In this document: piece after piece, positions 1 to 9,320 of the stretch
Position numbering within the stretch: position 1 is the stretch's first letter
How the letters are laid out: the number at the start of each line of letters is the position of its first letter
Assembly: GCF_002298975.1 (NCBI RefSeq)
Contig: NZ_DBMV01000031.1
Span: 83,392-147,391, forward strand
Length of the DNA stretch: 64,000 bases
From: Ralstonia sp. UBA689
GTDB lineage: Bacteria > Pseudomonadota > Gammaproteobacteria > Burkholderiales > Burkholderiaceae
Direction: 5' to 3'
Translations under genes and position numbers: made by a program
Notes under the pieces: model-generated
What the model saw: only the letters and a program-made list of their open reading frames with translations
What the model was told of the DNA's origin: nothing
The model's database searches: none

Positions 1-2877
1 GTCAAGTTTGGCGACATCTGGCTCGCCCCAAAACAGGGCACCGACGCCGCGCTGGCCATGGCGATGGGCCACGTGGTGCTCAAGGAATTCCACACGACAG
101 GCAAGTCGGCCTACTTCCGCAACTACGTCAAGCAGTACACCGACATGCCGATGCTGGTGCTGCTGCGCGAGACCGCAGACGGCAGCTACGCAGCCGACCA
201 CTTCCTGCGCGCCTCGCACCTGGCGGGCAACCACGGCGAGGCCAACAACCCCGACTGGAAGACGCTGCTGATCGACGCGCCGACGGGCCGGCTGGTGGTG
301 CCCAACGGCACCATCGGCCTGCGCTGGAACGAAGCCCAGCACGACAATGGCGCCAAGGTGGGCCGCTGGAACCTCGAACTGAAGGATTCCGCCGACGGCT
401 CGGAAATCGACCCGCTGCTCTCGCTGGTCGACAAGCACGACGACGTGGTGGAAGTCAGCTTCCCCTACTTTGGCGGCGAGCACGACGCGATGTTGAAACG
501 CCGCGTGCCCATCAAGCGCGTCACGCTGGCCGATGGCACCACGGCGTGCGTTGCCACCGTTTATGACTTGCAACTGGCCAACTACGGCGTCGACCAGGGC
601 CTGGGCGGCCCCAACGTAGCTGCCAGCTTTGATGACGATGTGCCCTACACCCCGGCCTGGCAGGAGAAGCACACAGGCGTGCCGCGCAAGCAGGTGATCC
701 AGGTGGCGCGCGAGTTTGCCGACAATGCCGACCACACGCACGGCAAGAGCATGGTCATCGTCGGTGCGGCGCTAAACCACTGGTACCACAACGACATGAT
801 CTACCGCGGCATCATCAACCTGCTGATGATGTGCGGCTGCATCGGCCAGAGCGGCGGCGGCTGGGCGCACTACGTGGGCCAGGAGAAACTGCGTCCACAG
901 TTCGGCTGGGCACCGCTGGCCTTCGGGCTGGACTGGTCGCGCCCCCCGCGCCAGATGAACGGGACGTCGTTCTTCTACAGCCACACCAGCCAGTGGCGGC
1001 ACGAGAAGTTGTCCGTGGACGAAATCCTCAGCCCCACGGCGGACCGGGCACGCTATGCCGGCCAGTCGCTGCTGGACTTGAACACCAAGAGCGAGCGCAT
1101 GGGCTGGCTGCCCTCCGCACCGCAACTCAACGCCAACCCGCTGGACGTCACTGCCGCCGCGCAGGCTGCGGGCCGGGAACCCGTGGCCTACACGATCGAA
1201 CAGCTCAAGAGCGGCAAGCTGCGCTTCGCCTGCGAAGACCCGGACCACCCGGACAACTTCCCGCGCAACATGTTCGTCTGGCGCTCGAACATTCTCGGCA
1301 GCTCGGGCAAGGGGCACGAATACTTCCTCAAGTACCTGCTCGGCACGCAGAACGCGCTGTTCAGCGATGAAGCGGCCGCCATCAAGCCATCGGAAGTGGA
1401 AGTGCGCGAGGCGGCCGAAGGCAAGCTCGACCTGCTGACGGTGCTCGACTTCCGCATGAGCACGACCTGCCTGTACGGCGACATCGTGCTGCCCACGGCC
1501 ACGTGGTACGAGAAGGACGACCTGAACACGTCCGACATGCACCCGTTCATCCATCCGCTGTCGGAAGCGGTGCACCCGCTGTGGGAATCCAAGACAGACT
1601 GGGAAATCTACAAGGCCATCGCCAAGAAGTTCACGGAGATTGCCGGCCCGATGCTCGGCACGCGCCACGACCTAGTGTGCACACCGCTGATGCACGACAC
1701 GCCGGGCGAGCTCGGCCAGCCGTTCGAGCCCAAGGACTGGAAGCACGGCGAGTGCGATCTCATCCCGGGTAAGACCGCGCCGGCGATGACCGTGGTCGAG
1801 CGCAACTACGCCGACATCTATCGCAAGTTCACGTCGGTCGGCCCGCTGCTCGACAAGCTGGGCAACGGCGGCAAGGGCATCAACTGGAATACCGAACACG
1901 AGGTGCACGAGCTGGCCGGCCTGACCCACAAGGTCACGACGCCCGGCGTGAGCCAAGGCCGCCCACGCCTGGAAACCGCTACCGACGCGGCGGAAATGAT
2001 CCTGACCTTCGCGCCCGAAACCAACGGCCACGTGGCCGTCAAGGCGTGGGAGGCGTTGTCCAAGATCACCGGGCGCGACCATACGCATCTGGCCGTCGGG
2101 CGCGAGCACGACAAGATCCGCTTCCGCGACGTGCAGGCGCAGCCGCGCAAGATCATCTCGGCGCCGACGTGGTCGGGGCTGGAATCGGAAGAGGTCAGCT
2201 ACAACGCGGGCTACACCAACGTGCACGAGCTGATTCCATGGCGCACCCTCACCGGCCGCCAGCAGTTTTACCAAGACCACCGCTGGATGCTCGACTTTGG
2301 CGAAGGCGCGTGCCTGTACAAGCCGCCCATCGACACCAAGACCGTGCAGCCGATGCTGGGCAAGCACAGCAACGGCAACCCGGAACTGGTGCTGAACTGG
2401 ATCACGCCGCACCAGAAGTGGGGCATCCACTCCACCTATTCCGACAACCTGCGCATGCTCACGCTCTCGCGCGGCGGCCCGCACGTGTGGGTATCGGAAG
2501 CCGAAGCCAAGGCTGCCGGCCTGCGCGACAACGACTGGGTGGAGGTCTTCAACGTCAACGGCACGCTCACGGCGCGGCTCGTGGTGAGCCAGCGCGTGCC
2601 GCGCGGCATGTGCCTGATGTACCACGCCCAGGAAAAGATCGTGAACGTGCCCGGCGCCGAGACCAGCGGCATGCGCGGCGGCATCCACAACTCCGTCACA
2701 CGCACCGTAACCAAGCCCACGCACATGATCGGCGGCTACGCGCAGCAGGCCTACGGCTTCAACTACTACGGCACGGTCGGTAGCAACCGAGATGAATACG
2801 TGATCGTGCGCAAGATGCAGCGCGTCGATTGGATGGAAGAACAACTGGCCGAGAGCCTTCCGGGAGTCTCGCAATGA
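1..2877 (+). CDS. narG: Respiratory nitrate reductase alpha subunit, 5'-truncated by window edge
   Basis: Catalytic subunit of the membrane-bound quinol:nitrate oxidoreductase; reduces nitrate to nitrite on the cytoplasmic side of the inner membrane at a bis-MGD molybdenum centre. The reading frame is open from base 1 and gives about 958 residues. NarG is usually about 1,240 residues, so roughly the first 290 (Fe-S cluster and Mo-ligand region) lie upstream of the window. Visible family features are the GDIWLAPKQGTDAALAMAMG segment at the start and a C-terminal molybdopterin-dinucleotide-binding domain (from about LTGRQQFYQDHRW through HSTYSDNLRMLTLSRGG). The stop overlaps the narH start (ATGA), so the two are translationally coupled. 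No frameshift is seen. Confidence 0.97.
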   Translation, partial: VKFGDIWLAPKQGTDAALAMAMGHVVLKEFHTTGKSAYFRNYVKQYTDMPMLVLLRETADGSYAADHFLRASHLAGNHGEANNPDWKTLLIDAPTGRLVVPNGTIGLRWNEAQHDNGAKVGRWNLELKDSADGSEIDPLLSLVDKHDDVVEVSFPYFGGEHDAMLKRRVPIKRVTLADGTTACVATVYDLQLANYGVDQGLGGPNVAASFDDDVPYTPAWQEKHTGVPRKQVIQVAREFADNADHTHGKSMVIVGAALNHWYHNDMIYRGIINLLMMCGCIGQSGGGWAHYVGQEKLRPQFGWAPLAFGLDWSRPPRQMNGTSFFYSHTSQWRHEKLSVDEILSPTADRARYAGQSLLDLNTKSERMGWLPSAPQLNANPLDVTAAAQAAGREPVAYTIEQLKSGKLRFACEDPDHPDNFPRNMFVWRSNILGSSGKGHEYFLKYLLGTQNALFSDEAAAIKPSEVEVREAAEGKLDLLTVLDFRMSTTCLYGDIVLPTATWYEKDDLNTSDMHPFIHPLSEAVHPLWESKTDWEIYKAIAKKFTEIAGPMLGTRHDLVCTPLMHDTPGELGQPFEPKDWKHGECDLIPGKTAPAMTVVERNYADIYRKFTSVGPLLDKLGNGGKGINWNTEHEVHELAGLTHKVTTPGVSQGRPRLETATDAAEMILTFAPETNGHVAVKAWEALSKITGRDHTHLAVGREHDKIRFRDVQAQPRKIISAPTWSGLESEEVSYNAGYTNVHELIPWRTLTGRQQFYQDHRWMLDFGEGACLYKPPIDTKTVQPMLGKHSNGNPELVLNWITPHQKWGIHSTYSDNLRMLTLSRGGPHVWVSEAEAKAAGLRDNDWVEVFNVNGTLTARLVVSQRVPRGMCLMYHAQEKIVNVPGAETSGMRGGIHNSVTRTVTKPTHMIGGYAQQAYGFNYYGTVGSNRDEYVIVRKMQRVDWMEEQLAESLPGVSQ

Positions 2878-4418
2878 AAATCCGTGCCCAGGTGGCCATG
2901 GTCTTGAATCTGGACAAGTGCATTGGCTGCCATACCTGCTCCGTGACGTGCAAGAACGTCTGGACCTCGCGCGACGGCGTGGAATACGCCTGGTTCAACA
3001 ACGTCGAGACCAAGCCCGGCATCGGCTACCCCAAGCAATGGGAGAACCAGGACAAGTGGCAAGGCGGCTGGCAACGCCACGCCGACGGCAAGCTCACCCC
3101 GCGCCAGGGCGGCAAGTTGAAGATCCTCGCCAACCTGTTCGCCAACCCGAACCTGCCGCAGATCGACGACTACTACGAGCCCTTCACCTACGACTACGCG
3201 CGCCTGCAGAACGCGCCGCTGTCGCAAACGCCGCCCACCGCGCGGCCGGTCTCGGCCATCACCGGCAAGACGATGGAAAAGATCGAGTGGGGCCCCAACT
3301 GGGAGGACGACCTGGGCGGCGAGTTCGAATCGCGCAGCCGCGATCAGCTCTTTGAAGACATCCAGAAGGAGATGTACTCGACCTTCGAGAACACCTTCAT
3401 GATGTATCTGCCGCGCCTGTGCGAGCACTGCCTGAACCCGACCTGCGTGGCATCGTGCCCATCGGGCTCGGTCTACAAGCGCGAGGAAGACGGCATTGTG
3501 CTGGTCGACCAGGACAAGTGCCGCAGCTGGCGCATGTGCGTGTCGGGCTGCCCATACAAGAAGATCTACTTCAACTGGCAGAGCGGCAAGGCCGAGAAGT
3601 GCACCTTCTGCTTCCCCCGCATCGAGACCGGTCAGCCGACGGTGTGCTCGGAAACCTGCGTGGGCCGCATCCGCTACCTGGGCGTGATGTTGTATGACGC
3701 GGATCGCATTGAAGCCGCCGCCAGCGTGGAGAACACGAAGGACCTCTACAACGCGCAACTCGACGTGTTCCTTGACCCGCACGACCCGGCCATCCAGGCC
3801 GAAGCGCTGCGTCAGGGGATTCCGCAAAGCTGGATCGACTCGGCCGTGAAATCACCGGTCTACAAGATGGCCTGCGAGTGGAAGGTGGCCTTCCCGCTGC
3901 ACCCCGAGTACCGCACGCTGCCGATGGTCTGGTACATCCCGCCGCTGTCGCCGATCCAGTCGGCTGCGGAATCCGGCGTGATGGGCATGGACGGGATGAT
4001 CCCCGACGTGAAGAGCCTGCGCATTCCGGTGCGCTATCTCGCCAATCTGCTCACTGCGGGCGACGAGGTACCGGTGGTCAGCGCGCTGGAACGCATGCTC
4101 GCCATGCGCGCGTACAAGCGCGCGCAGACCGTGCACGGCGTGCAAGATCTCGACGTGCTCCGCCGCGTCGGCCTCACACCCGCGCAGGTGGAAAACATGT
4201 ACCAGATCATGGCCATTGCCAACTATGAAGACCGCTTCGTCATCCCGGCCTCGCACAAGGAGATGACGCAGGACAGCTTTGATGAGAAAGGCGCGTGCGG
4301 CTTCAGCTTCGGCAACGGCTGCTCGGGCGGCGTATCTGAAGGCACGTTCTTCGGGCGCAAGAAGGCCAGCGTATCGACCATCAGCATGCCGGTCTCGCGC
4401 AAGAAGAGCGCAGCCTGA
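2874..4418 (+). CDS. narH: Respiratory nitrate reductase beta subunit (Fe-S)
   Basis: Electron-transfer subunit carrying three [4Fe-4S] and one [3Fe-4S] cluster between NarI haems and NarG. It is 514 residues, the normal length. The first cysteine group is C16-x2-C19-x2-C22-x3-C26 (CIGCHTCSVTC); the others are CEHCLNPTCVASCP, CRSWRMCVSGCP and CTFC...CSETC. Tryptophan replaces one cysteine in CRSWRMC, which is the family hallmark of the [3Fe-4S] site. I chose the ATG at 2874, overlapping the narG stop by 4 nt, because it gives the canonical MKIRAQVAMVLNLDKC start; longer in-frame starts lie inside narG. It ends in TGATG, next to narJ. Confidence 0.97.
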   Translation: MKIRAQVAMVLNLDKCIGCHTCSVTCKNVWTSRDGVEYAWFNNVETKPGIGYPKQWENQDKWQGGWQRHADGKLTPRQGGKLKILANLFANPNLPQIDDYYEPFTYDYARLQNAPLSQTPPTARPVSAITGKTMEKIEWGPNWEDDLGGEFESRSRDQLFEDIQKEMYSTFENTFMMYLPRLCEHCLNPTCVASCPSGSVYKREEDGIVLVDQDKCRSWRMCVSGCPYKKIYFNWQSGKAEKCTFCFPRIETGQPTVCSETCVGRIRYLGVMLYDADRIEAAASVENTKDLYNAQLDVFLDPHDPAIQAEALRQGIPQSWIDSAVKSPVYKMACEWKVAFPLHPEYRTLPMVWYIPPLSPIQSAAESGVMGMDGMIPDVKSLRIPVRYLANLLTAGDEVPVVSALERMLAMRAYKRAQTVHGVQDLDVLRRVGLTPAQVENMYQIMAIANYEDRFVIPASHKEMTQDSFDEKGACGFSFGNGCSGGVSEGTFFGRKKASVSTISMPVSRKKSAA

Positions 4419-4435
4419 TGCCACCGGAGACCCAC

Positions 4436-5137
4436 ATGACCACGCCCTCGATGTACCACTTGCTCTCGGTCCTGCTCACCTACCCCGAGCCGGAGCTGCT
4501 GGATGCTCTGCCCGAACTCGATCAGGCGCTGGGCGCCACGCCCGCCGCCCGCGAGCGGTTGGCCCCGCTGCTGGCCACGCTGCGCGATACCGATCTCATC
4601 ACGCTGCAGGAACACTACGTTGCCACCTTCGACCGCACCCCCTCGCACGCACTGCATCTGTTCGAGCACGTGCACGGAGAGAGCCGGGACCGTGGCCAGG
4701 CCATGGTCGACCTGATCGACGAATACCGCAAATACGGTGTCGAACCCGCCGACAGCGAACTGCCGGACTACGTGCCGCTGTTCCTGGAAGTACTGGGGCA
4801 TATGGAATCGACGGGGCACCGCGCCCAGGCCACGGCCTTGCTGGGCGACGCCATTCATGTGCTGGCGGCCATTGGCGAGCGCCTGACGCGCGACGGCACG
4901 CCCTACGCCGGCATCTTCGACGTATTGCTGACGCTCTCCGACGTGCAGCCGCAGCCGTTGACCGAGCCACCTATCCGCGACATGGACGAAGCCATGGAGC
5001 ACTTCGGCCCCGGCGCAGACGGTGTCGAGCCGCTGCTGCGCCCGGCACTGTCGGCCGAGCAGCCCGTGCAATTCCACCCGCGCAAGGCCGCCCGTCCCAC
5101 GCCCGCGCAACCCTCTTCCCATGCGAGCCTGACATGA
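4436..5137 (+). CDS. narJ: Nitrate reductase molybdenum-cofactor assembly chaperone
   Basis: System-specific chaperone that binds apo-NarG, allows insertion of the Mo-bisMGD cofactor and delays docking of NarGH to NarI; it is not part of the final enzyme. It has 233 residues, starting MTTPSMYHLLSVLL, with the typical helical NarJ/TorD-like fold region (YPEPELLDALPEL, then EHVHGESRDRGQAMVDLI). An in-frame ATG at 4418 overlaps the narH stop, but GGAGA lies 7-8 nt before the ATG at 4436, so I prefer 4436. The C-terminal tail is rich in Pro/Ala and variable. The stop overlaps the narI start (ATGA). Confidence 0.93.
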   Translation: MTTPSMYHLLSVLLTYPEPELLDALPELDQALGATPAARERLAPLLATLRDTDLITLQEHYVATFDRTPSHALHLFEHVHGESRDRGQAMVDLIDEYRKYGVEPADSELPDYVPLFLEVLGHMESTGHRAQATALLGDAIHVLAAIGERLTRDGTPYAGIFDVLLTLSDVQPQPLTEPPIRDMDEAMEHFGPGADGVEPLLRPALSAEQPVQFHPRKAARPTPAQPSSHASLT

Positions 5138-5817
5138 CGATGCTCAACACCCTGCTCTTCGGCATCTATCCGTACATTGCGGGCACGATCTTCCTGCTCG
5201 GCAGCCTGCTGCGCTTCGAGCGCGAGCAATACACCTGGAAAAGCGACAGCTCACAGTTGCTGCACACGGGCACACTGCGTGTGGGCAACCTGCTGTTCCA
5301 TGTGGGCATCCTTGGCCTGTTCTTCGGCCACCTCGCCGGCCTGCTTACGCCCGTGGCGGTGTGGGATGCCCTGGGCGTGCCGCACAGCGTCAAGCAACTG
5401 GTGGCCATGACGGCCGGCGGCATCCTGGGCAGCCTGTGCCTGATCGGGCTGCTCCTGCTGATCTATCGGCGCCTGTCCAGCCCACGCATCCGCGCCGTCA
5501 CGCGCCGTGGCGACAAGCTGCTGCTCACCTGGTTGCTCATCACGCTGCTGCTCGGCCTCACGACCATCCTCACCTCCGCCGGCCACCTCGACGGGCACGT
5601 GATGGTGCAGCTGATGACCTGGGCCCAGCACATCGTCACGCTGCAAGCCGATGCCTCCAGCTATGTGGCCGAGGTGCCGCTGGTCTTCAAGCTGCATCTG
5701 TTCATGGGGATGACGCTGTTCCTGATCTTCCCGTTCACGCGGCTGGTGCACGTCTGGAGCGGGCTGGCCTCGGTCACCTATGTGGGGCGCGCATGGCAAC
5801 TGGTGCGGGGGCGTTGA
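5134..5817 (+). CDS. narI: Respiratory nitrate reductase gamma subunit (cytochrome b)
   Basis: Inner-membrane dihaem cytochrome b that oxidises quinol and passes electrons to NarH. It has 227 residues with five hydrophobic segments. Histidines in LLHTGTLRVGNLLFHVG and GLFFGHLAG (first half) and in FKLHLFMGMTLFL and RLVHVWSG (last quarter) sit where the family places its haem ligands. The start ATG at 5134 overlaps the narJ stop by 4 nt, giving MTMLNTLLFGIYPY, a classic NarI N-terminus. A much longer open frame upstream is a narJ shadow. mobB begins 1 nt after the stop. Confidence 0.96.
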   Translation: MTMLNTLLFGIYPYIAGTIFLLGSLLRFEREQYTWKSDSSQLLHTGTLRVGNLLFHVGILGLFFGHLAGLLTPVAVWDALGVPHSVKQLVAMTAGGILGSLCLIGLLLLIYRRLSSPRIRAVTRRGDKLLLTWLLITLLLGLTTILTSAGHLDGHVMVQLMTWAQHIVTLQADASSYVAEVPLVFKLHLFMGMTLFLIFPFTRLVHVWSGLASVTYVGRAWQLVRGR

Positions 5818-5818
5818 C

Positions 5819-6340
5819 ATGCCAACGCGCCAGCGCGCCGTCTTCGGCATCACCGGCCGCTCGGGCAGCGGCAAGACGACCCTGATCGAGGCCGTCCTGC
5901 CACTGCTGCGCGCACAAGGGCTGCGTGTGAACGTGATCAAGCACAGCCACCATGTGCTCGCGCTGGAGCCTCCGGGCAAGGACAGCGCCCGCGTGCGTGC
6001 CGCCGGCGCCAGCGAGGTCATGGTGGCCTCGCCCTACCACTACGCCATCGTCCACACGCTGCATGACACGCCGGAGCCCACGCTGGCCGACCTGCTGGCG
6101 CGCATGAGCCCGGCCGACATCACGCTGGTCGAAGGGTTTCGGCGCGAATCGATTCCGCGCATCGAGGTGCATCGCCCCGCACTTGGCAAACCGCCGATGT
6201 ATCCCGGCGACGACAGCATCCTTGCCGTGGTGTCCGACCAGCCGCTGCAACTGGACCGGCCATGCCTGTTTCTTGATCGGCCGCAAGGCGTCGCGGACTT
6301 CATCTGCCAGATACTGGAACTCGACTTGCGGCCCACATAA
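5819..6340 (+). CDS. mobB: Molybdopterin-guanine dinucleotide biosynthesis adaptor protein
   Basis: P-loop GTP-binding protein that assists MobA in attaching GMP to molybdopterin, making the MGD form that NarG needs. It has 173 residues. A Walker A motif GRSGSGKTT lies at about residues 13-21, followed by NVIKHSHH, a MobB signature, and VEGFRRE further on. The start is set at the ATG just after the narI TGA (1 nt gap), which makes it the fifth gene of the nar transcription unit. An alternative start 39 nt upstream lies inside narI and lacks family similarity. Confidence 0.92.
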   Translation: MPTRQRAVFGITGRSGSGKTTLIEAVLPLLRAQGLRVNVIKHSHHVLALEPPGKDSARVRAAGASEVMVASPYHYAIVHTLHDTPEPTLADLLARMSPADITLVEGFRRESIPRIEVHRPALGKPPMYPGDDSILAVVSDQPLQLDRPCLFLDRPQGVADFICQILELDLRPT

Positions 6341-6401
6341 CGCCACCCCGATTCGACACTGAGCGAGCGGAGGATGGGCGGGCTCCCATTGCGCCCCAAC
6401 C

Positions 6402-8357
6402 ATGAACGCTCTCCCTGCTTCGTCTCTGGCCATGCTGCCGCCCATGCGGCATCGCCTCTCGACACGCATTGTCGCGGTGTCGCTGGCGGCGCTCACGCTG
6501 GTGCTCGCGATGATCGGCGGCACGCTGTGGCTGTCGTGGCAACTCGAAGGCGCCGGCGCCGCCATCAACGACACCGGCAGCCTGCGCATGCGCGCCAGCC
6601 AGATCGGCGTGGCCGTGCTTGAGGCTCGCAACGGGCACGTCGGCATGCTCCAGCCACAGATCGATCGCCTGGATGCCACGCTGGACTCGCTTCACAAGGG
6701 CGATGCTCAACGTCCGCTCTTCCTGCCGGCCGACACGGAAATCCGCAACCAGTTCGACGCGGTCGGCACCGCCTGGCGGACGCGGCTGAAGCCCAGCATT
6801 GCAGCCGACGTGACACTGCCGCCCGGCGCGCCGTCGGCGTATCTCTCCCACCTCCCCGATTTCATCGCACAGGCCGATCATCTGGTGCGCATGATCGAGC
6901 AGAGCAATGCGCACAAGACCACGCTGCTGCGGCTGTCGCAGTTTGCGCTGGCCGTCATGGCCTGCGTGGGCACGCTGGCGATGATCTATTTGCTGTACCT
7001 GTGGATCATCCTGCCGGTGATGCGCCTGCAGGAAGGTCTGCAGCGCATGGCGGCGCACGAGTTCACCACGCGCCTGACCGTGGAGACCCGCGACGAGTTC
7101 GGCCTGCTGGCGCGCGGCTTCAACCGCATGGCAGAAGAGTTGCAGGACTTGTATGCGGACCTCGCCTCGCGCGTGACGCAGAAGACCGAGCAGCTTGCCG
7201 CGCAGAACCGCGAGTTGTCTGCGCTGTATGACATCACGGCCTTCCTCAACGTGTCGTCCGACATCGATGCCATGTGCCAGGGATTTCTGCAACGCGTTGC
7301 CGAGCAGTTCGGGGCGGCTGGGGGCAGCATCCGCGTGATGGACCCGGACGGCGAGCGCCTGCACCTGGTGGCCTCCGTGGGCCTGCCCGCCGACCTGGAA
7401 GAAGCCGAGCAATGCATACGCGCCGACACCTGCCTGTGCGGCCAGGCCACACGACAGGACGTGGTGGTGGTACATGACTTCCGCCGAGTACCGCCTGGGC
7501 TCACGGCCGCGCTGCCCACCGCACTGCCCTGCCAGCGCGAGGGTTACACCACCGTGGCGGTGTTCCGCATCATGACTCAGCAAGCCGTGCTCGGCACATT
7601 CTCGCTGCATCTGCGTGACGATCGGCAGTTGCCCGCCAACGACCTGCGCTTGCTGGAAACGCTGGGGCAGCATCTGGGGATCGCCCTGGAAAACCTGCGC
7701 CTGCAGGCCAAGGCCACGCAACTGGCGGTGGTGGAAGAGCGCAACCTCGTCGCGCAGGGGCTGCATGACAGCATCGCGCAGGGGCTCAACTTTCTGAACC
7801 TTCAGGTGCAGATGCTCGACGCCGCCATGCAGGATGCCAACCTGGACGAAGCGCGCGAGATCGTGCCGCTGCTGCGTTGCGGCGTGGAAGAGAGCTATCA
7901 GGACGTGCGCGAACTGCTGCAGAACTTCCGCTCCAAGCTGGAGAGCGGCGAGTTGCGCCCGGCGGTTGAGCAGACGCTTGCCCGCTTTGCCCAACAGAGC
8001 GGGATCGTGCCGACACTGCATTACCACGAAGCCGGCGGTGCTCCGCTGCCAGCGGACCAGCAGTTGCAGGTGCTGTTCATCCTGCAGGAGGCACTGTCCA
8101 ATGTGCGCAAGCACGCCATGGCCAGCCGGGTGGACGTGGCCATCACCAATGGCCGCGATTTCGAGTTGCGCGTAGACGACGACGGCCGCGGCTATGACGC
8201 CCAGGAAGTTGCTGAACGCGGCCAAGTCCACGTCGGCCTGAACATCATGCGCGAACGCGCCGCCTATCTGCAGGCGCAACTGCAATTGGAGGGGCGCCCT
8301 GGCCAGGGGGCCTCCGTGACCCTGCGGCTGCTCGAACGGCAGCGCCAAGCCGCCTGA
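6402..8357 (+). CDS. narX: Nitrate/nitrite sensor histidine kinase, NarX type
   Basis: Inner-membrane sensor kinase of 651 residues that detects periplasmic nitrate/nitrite and phosphorylates NarL. Order of parts: TM1 at about 22-43; periplasmic domain opening with a P-box-like INDTGSLRMRASQIG; TM2 at about 180-205; HAMP; a GAF-like central module with a Cys cluster (CIRADTCLCG); HisKA_3 dimerisation helix with phosphoacceptor His455 in QGLHDSIAQGL; and a C-terminal HATPase domain (EALSNVRKHA, DDDGRGYD). No clear Shine-Dalgarno precedes the ATG, and an ATG 30 nt downstream is an alternative start. narL follows after 35 nt. Confidence 0.92.
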   Translation: MNALPASSLAMLPPMRHRLSTRIVAVSLAALTLVLAMIGGTLWLSWQLEGAGAAINDTGSLRMRASQIGVAVLEARNGHVGMLQPQIDRLDATLDSLHKGDAQRPLFLPADTEIRNQFDAVGTAWRTRLKPSIAADVTLPPGAPSAYLSHLPDFIAQADHLVRMIEQSNAHKTTLLRLSQFALAVMACVGTLAMIYLLYLWIILPVMRLQEGLQRMAAHEFTTRLTVETRDEFGLLARGFNRMAEELQDLYADLASRVTQKTEQLAAQNRELSALYDITAFLNVSSDIDAMCQGFLQRVAEQFGAAGGSIRVMDPDGERLHLVASVGLPADLEEAEQCIRADTCLCGQATRQDVVVVHDFRRVPPGLTAALPTALPCQREGYTTVAVFRIMTQQAVLGTFSLHLRDDRQLPANDLRLLETLGQHLGIALENLRLQAKATQLAVVEERNLVAQGLHDSIAQGLNFLNLQVQMLDAAMQDANLDEAREIVPLLRCGVEESYQDVRELLQNFRSKLESGELRPAVEQTLARFAQQSGIVPTLHYHEAGGAPLPADQQLQVLFILQEALSNVRKHAMASRVDVAITNGRDFELRVDDDGRGYDAQEVAERGQVHVGLNIMRERAAYLQAQLQLEGRPGQGASVTLRLLERQRQAA

Positions 8358-8392
8358 CCCAAGGCTCCATCACGCCATCGCCCCCGATCATC

Positions 8393-9061
8393 ATGACCAT
8401 TCGTATCCTGCTCATCGACGACCACACCCTGTTCCGCTCGGGCATCCGGCTCCTGCTGCAGCGCCAGCCAGACTTTGAGGTGGTGGACGAAGCCGCCGAC
8501 GGATTGGAGGGCATCAAACTCGCCAAGCGGCACCAGCCCGACGTGATATTGCTCGACCTGAACATGCCGGGGCTGTCCGGCCTGGAAACGCTGCAATTGC
8601 TGGTGCAGGACCTGCCCGATACCGCTGTGGTGGTGCTGACCGTGTCGGAAGAAGCCGATGAGTTGAAGGCGGCGCTGCGCGACGGCGCACGCGGCTACCT
8701 TCTAAAGAACATCGAGGCGGAAACCCTGGTGGCAGGCGTACGCCGTGCAGCGGCTGGTGAACCGGTCATCTCCGAGAGCATGACGGCCAAGCTGGTGGCC
8801 CATTTCCGCGCGCCGGAGAAGGCTGCGCCCGCCGCTCCCACCACGCCCGTGACGGCTGACCGGCTCACCCCGCGCGAACGCGAGATCGTCCTGGGGCTGG
8901 CACGTGGAGAAAGCAACAAGGAAATCGCCCGCACGCTGGACGTGGCCGAGAGCACGGTGAAGATCCACGTGCAGAACATCCTCAAGAAACTCAATCTGAC
9001 CAGCCGGGTGCAAGTGGCTGTCTATGCGGTCGAGCATGGACTGAACAACGCTTGCCGATAG
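8393..9061 (+). CDS. narL: Nitrate/nitrite response regulator, NarL family
   Basis: DNA-binding response regulator of 222 residues, partner of the NarX kinase just upstream. The receiver domain (about 1-120) has the acidic pocket D9-D10, phosphoacceptor D55 (LLDLNMPG), a conserved Thr (LTVSEE) and Lys (LLKNIEAE). A LuxR-type helix-turn-helix lies at about 160-220 (LTPREREIVLGLARG, then NKEIARTLDVAESTVKIHV). It presumably controls narGHJI and narK-type transporters according to nitrate. It is the last gene of the nar block. Confidence 0.92.
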   Translation: MTIRILLIDDHTLFRSGIRLLLQRQPDFEVVDEAADGLEGIKLAKRHQPDVILLDLNMPGLSGLETLQLLVQDLPDTAVVVLTVSEEADELKAALRDGARGYLLKNIEAETLVAGVRRAAAGEPVISESMTAKLVAHFRAPEKAAPAAPTTPVTADRLTPREREIVLGLARGESNKEIARTLDVAESTVKIHVQNILKKLNLTSRVQVAVYAVEHGLNNACR

Positions 9062-9271
9062 TGTTGCTGACAGTGACACTCGGCAGTCAAGGCCTCGACG
9101 GTGGAGCGCGCCAACGCATAGCACAGGTCGAGCTGCTGTCGAGCAGAAATGTAGGAACGTCGCCGAGAACGATCAGTAGATAGATGGCGAGATTACCGAA
9201 ACCACGCCTCAAGTGCGGCGAATGCGCGCCTCGGGATTCCCCCCGGTTCAGCCTTGTCGCGCATGACGCCG
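9062..9271. other. Non-coding boundary between nar locus and guaA
   Basis: About 210 nt between two convergent genes. It holds no credible reading frame. I see a short inverted repeat around CTGCTGTCGAGCAG but no T-rich terminator for narL on the plus strand. It is the junction between the nar block and the core guaBA block. Confidence 0.5.
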
Positions 9272-9296
9272 AAAAAAAACCCGCTTGACGCGGGTT
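9272..9296 (-). terminator. Rho-independent terminator of guaA
   Basis: On the minus strand, 25 nt after the guaA stop, a 7-bp perfect stem AACCCGC/GCGGGTT with a 5-nt loop is followed by a run of T (the 8 A residues at 9272-9279 on the plus strand). Confidence 0.9.
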
Positions 9297-9320
9297 CTTT
9301 CACACACAGGAGCAAGAACC

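Noticed and set aside
4279..5133. Long N-terminal extension of the narI frame
   Set aside because: Runs through narJ; Arg/Ala-rich without similarity. The real NarI begins at 5134.
9062..9271. NarL binding heptamers or a small RNA in the narL-guaA gap
   Set aside because: No convincing paired TACYYMT-like heptamers, promoter or terminator for a plus-strand RNA was found.
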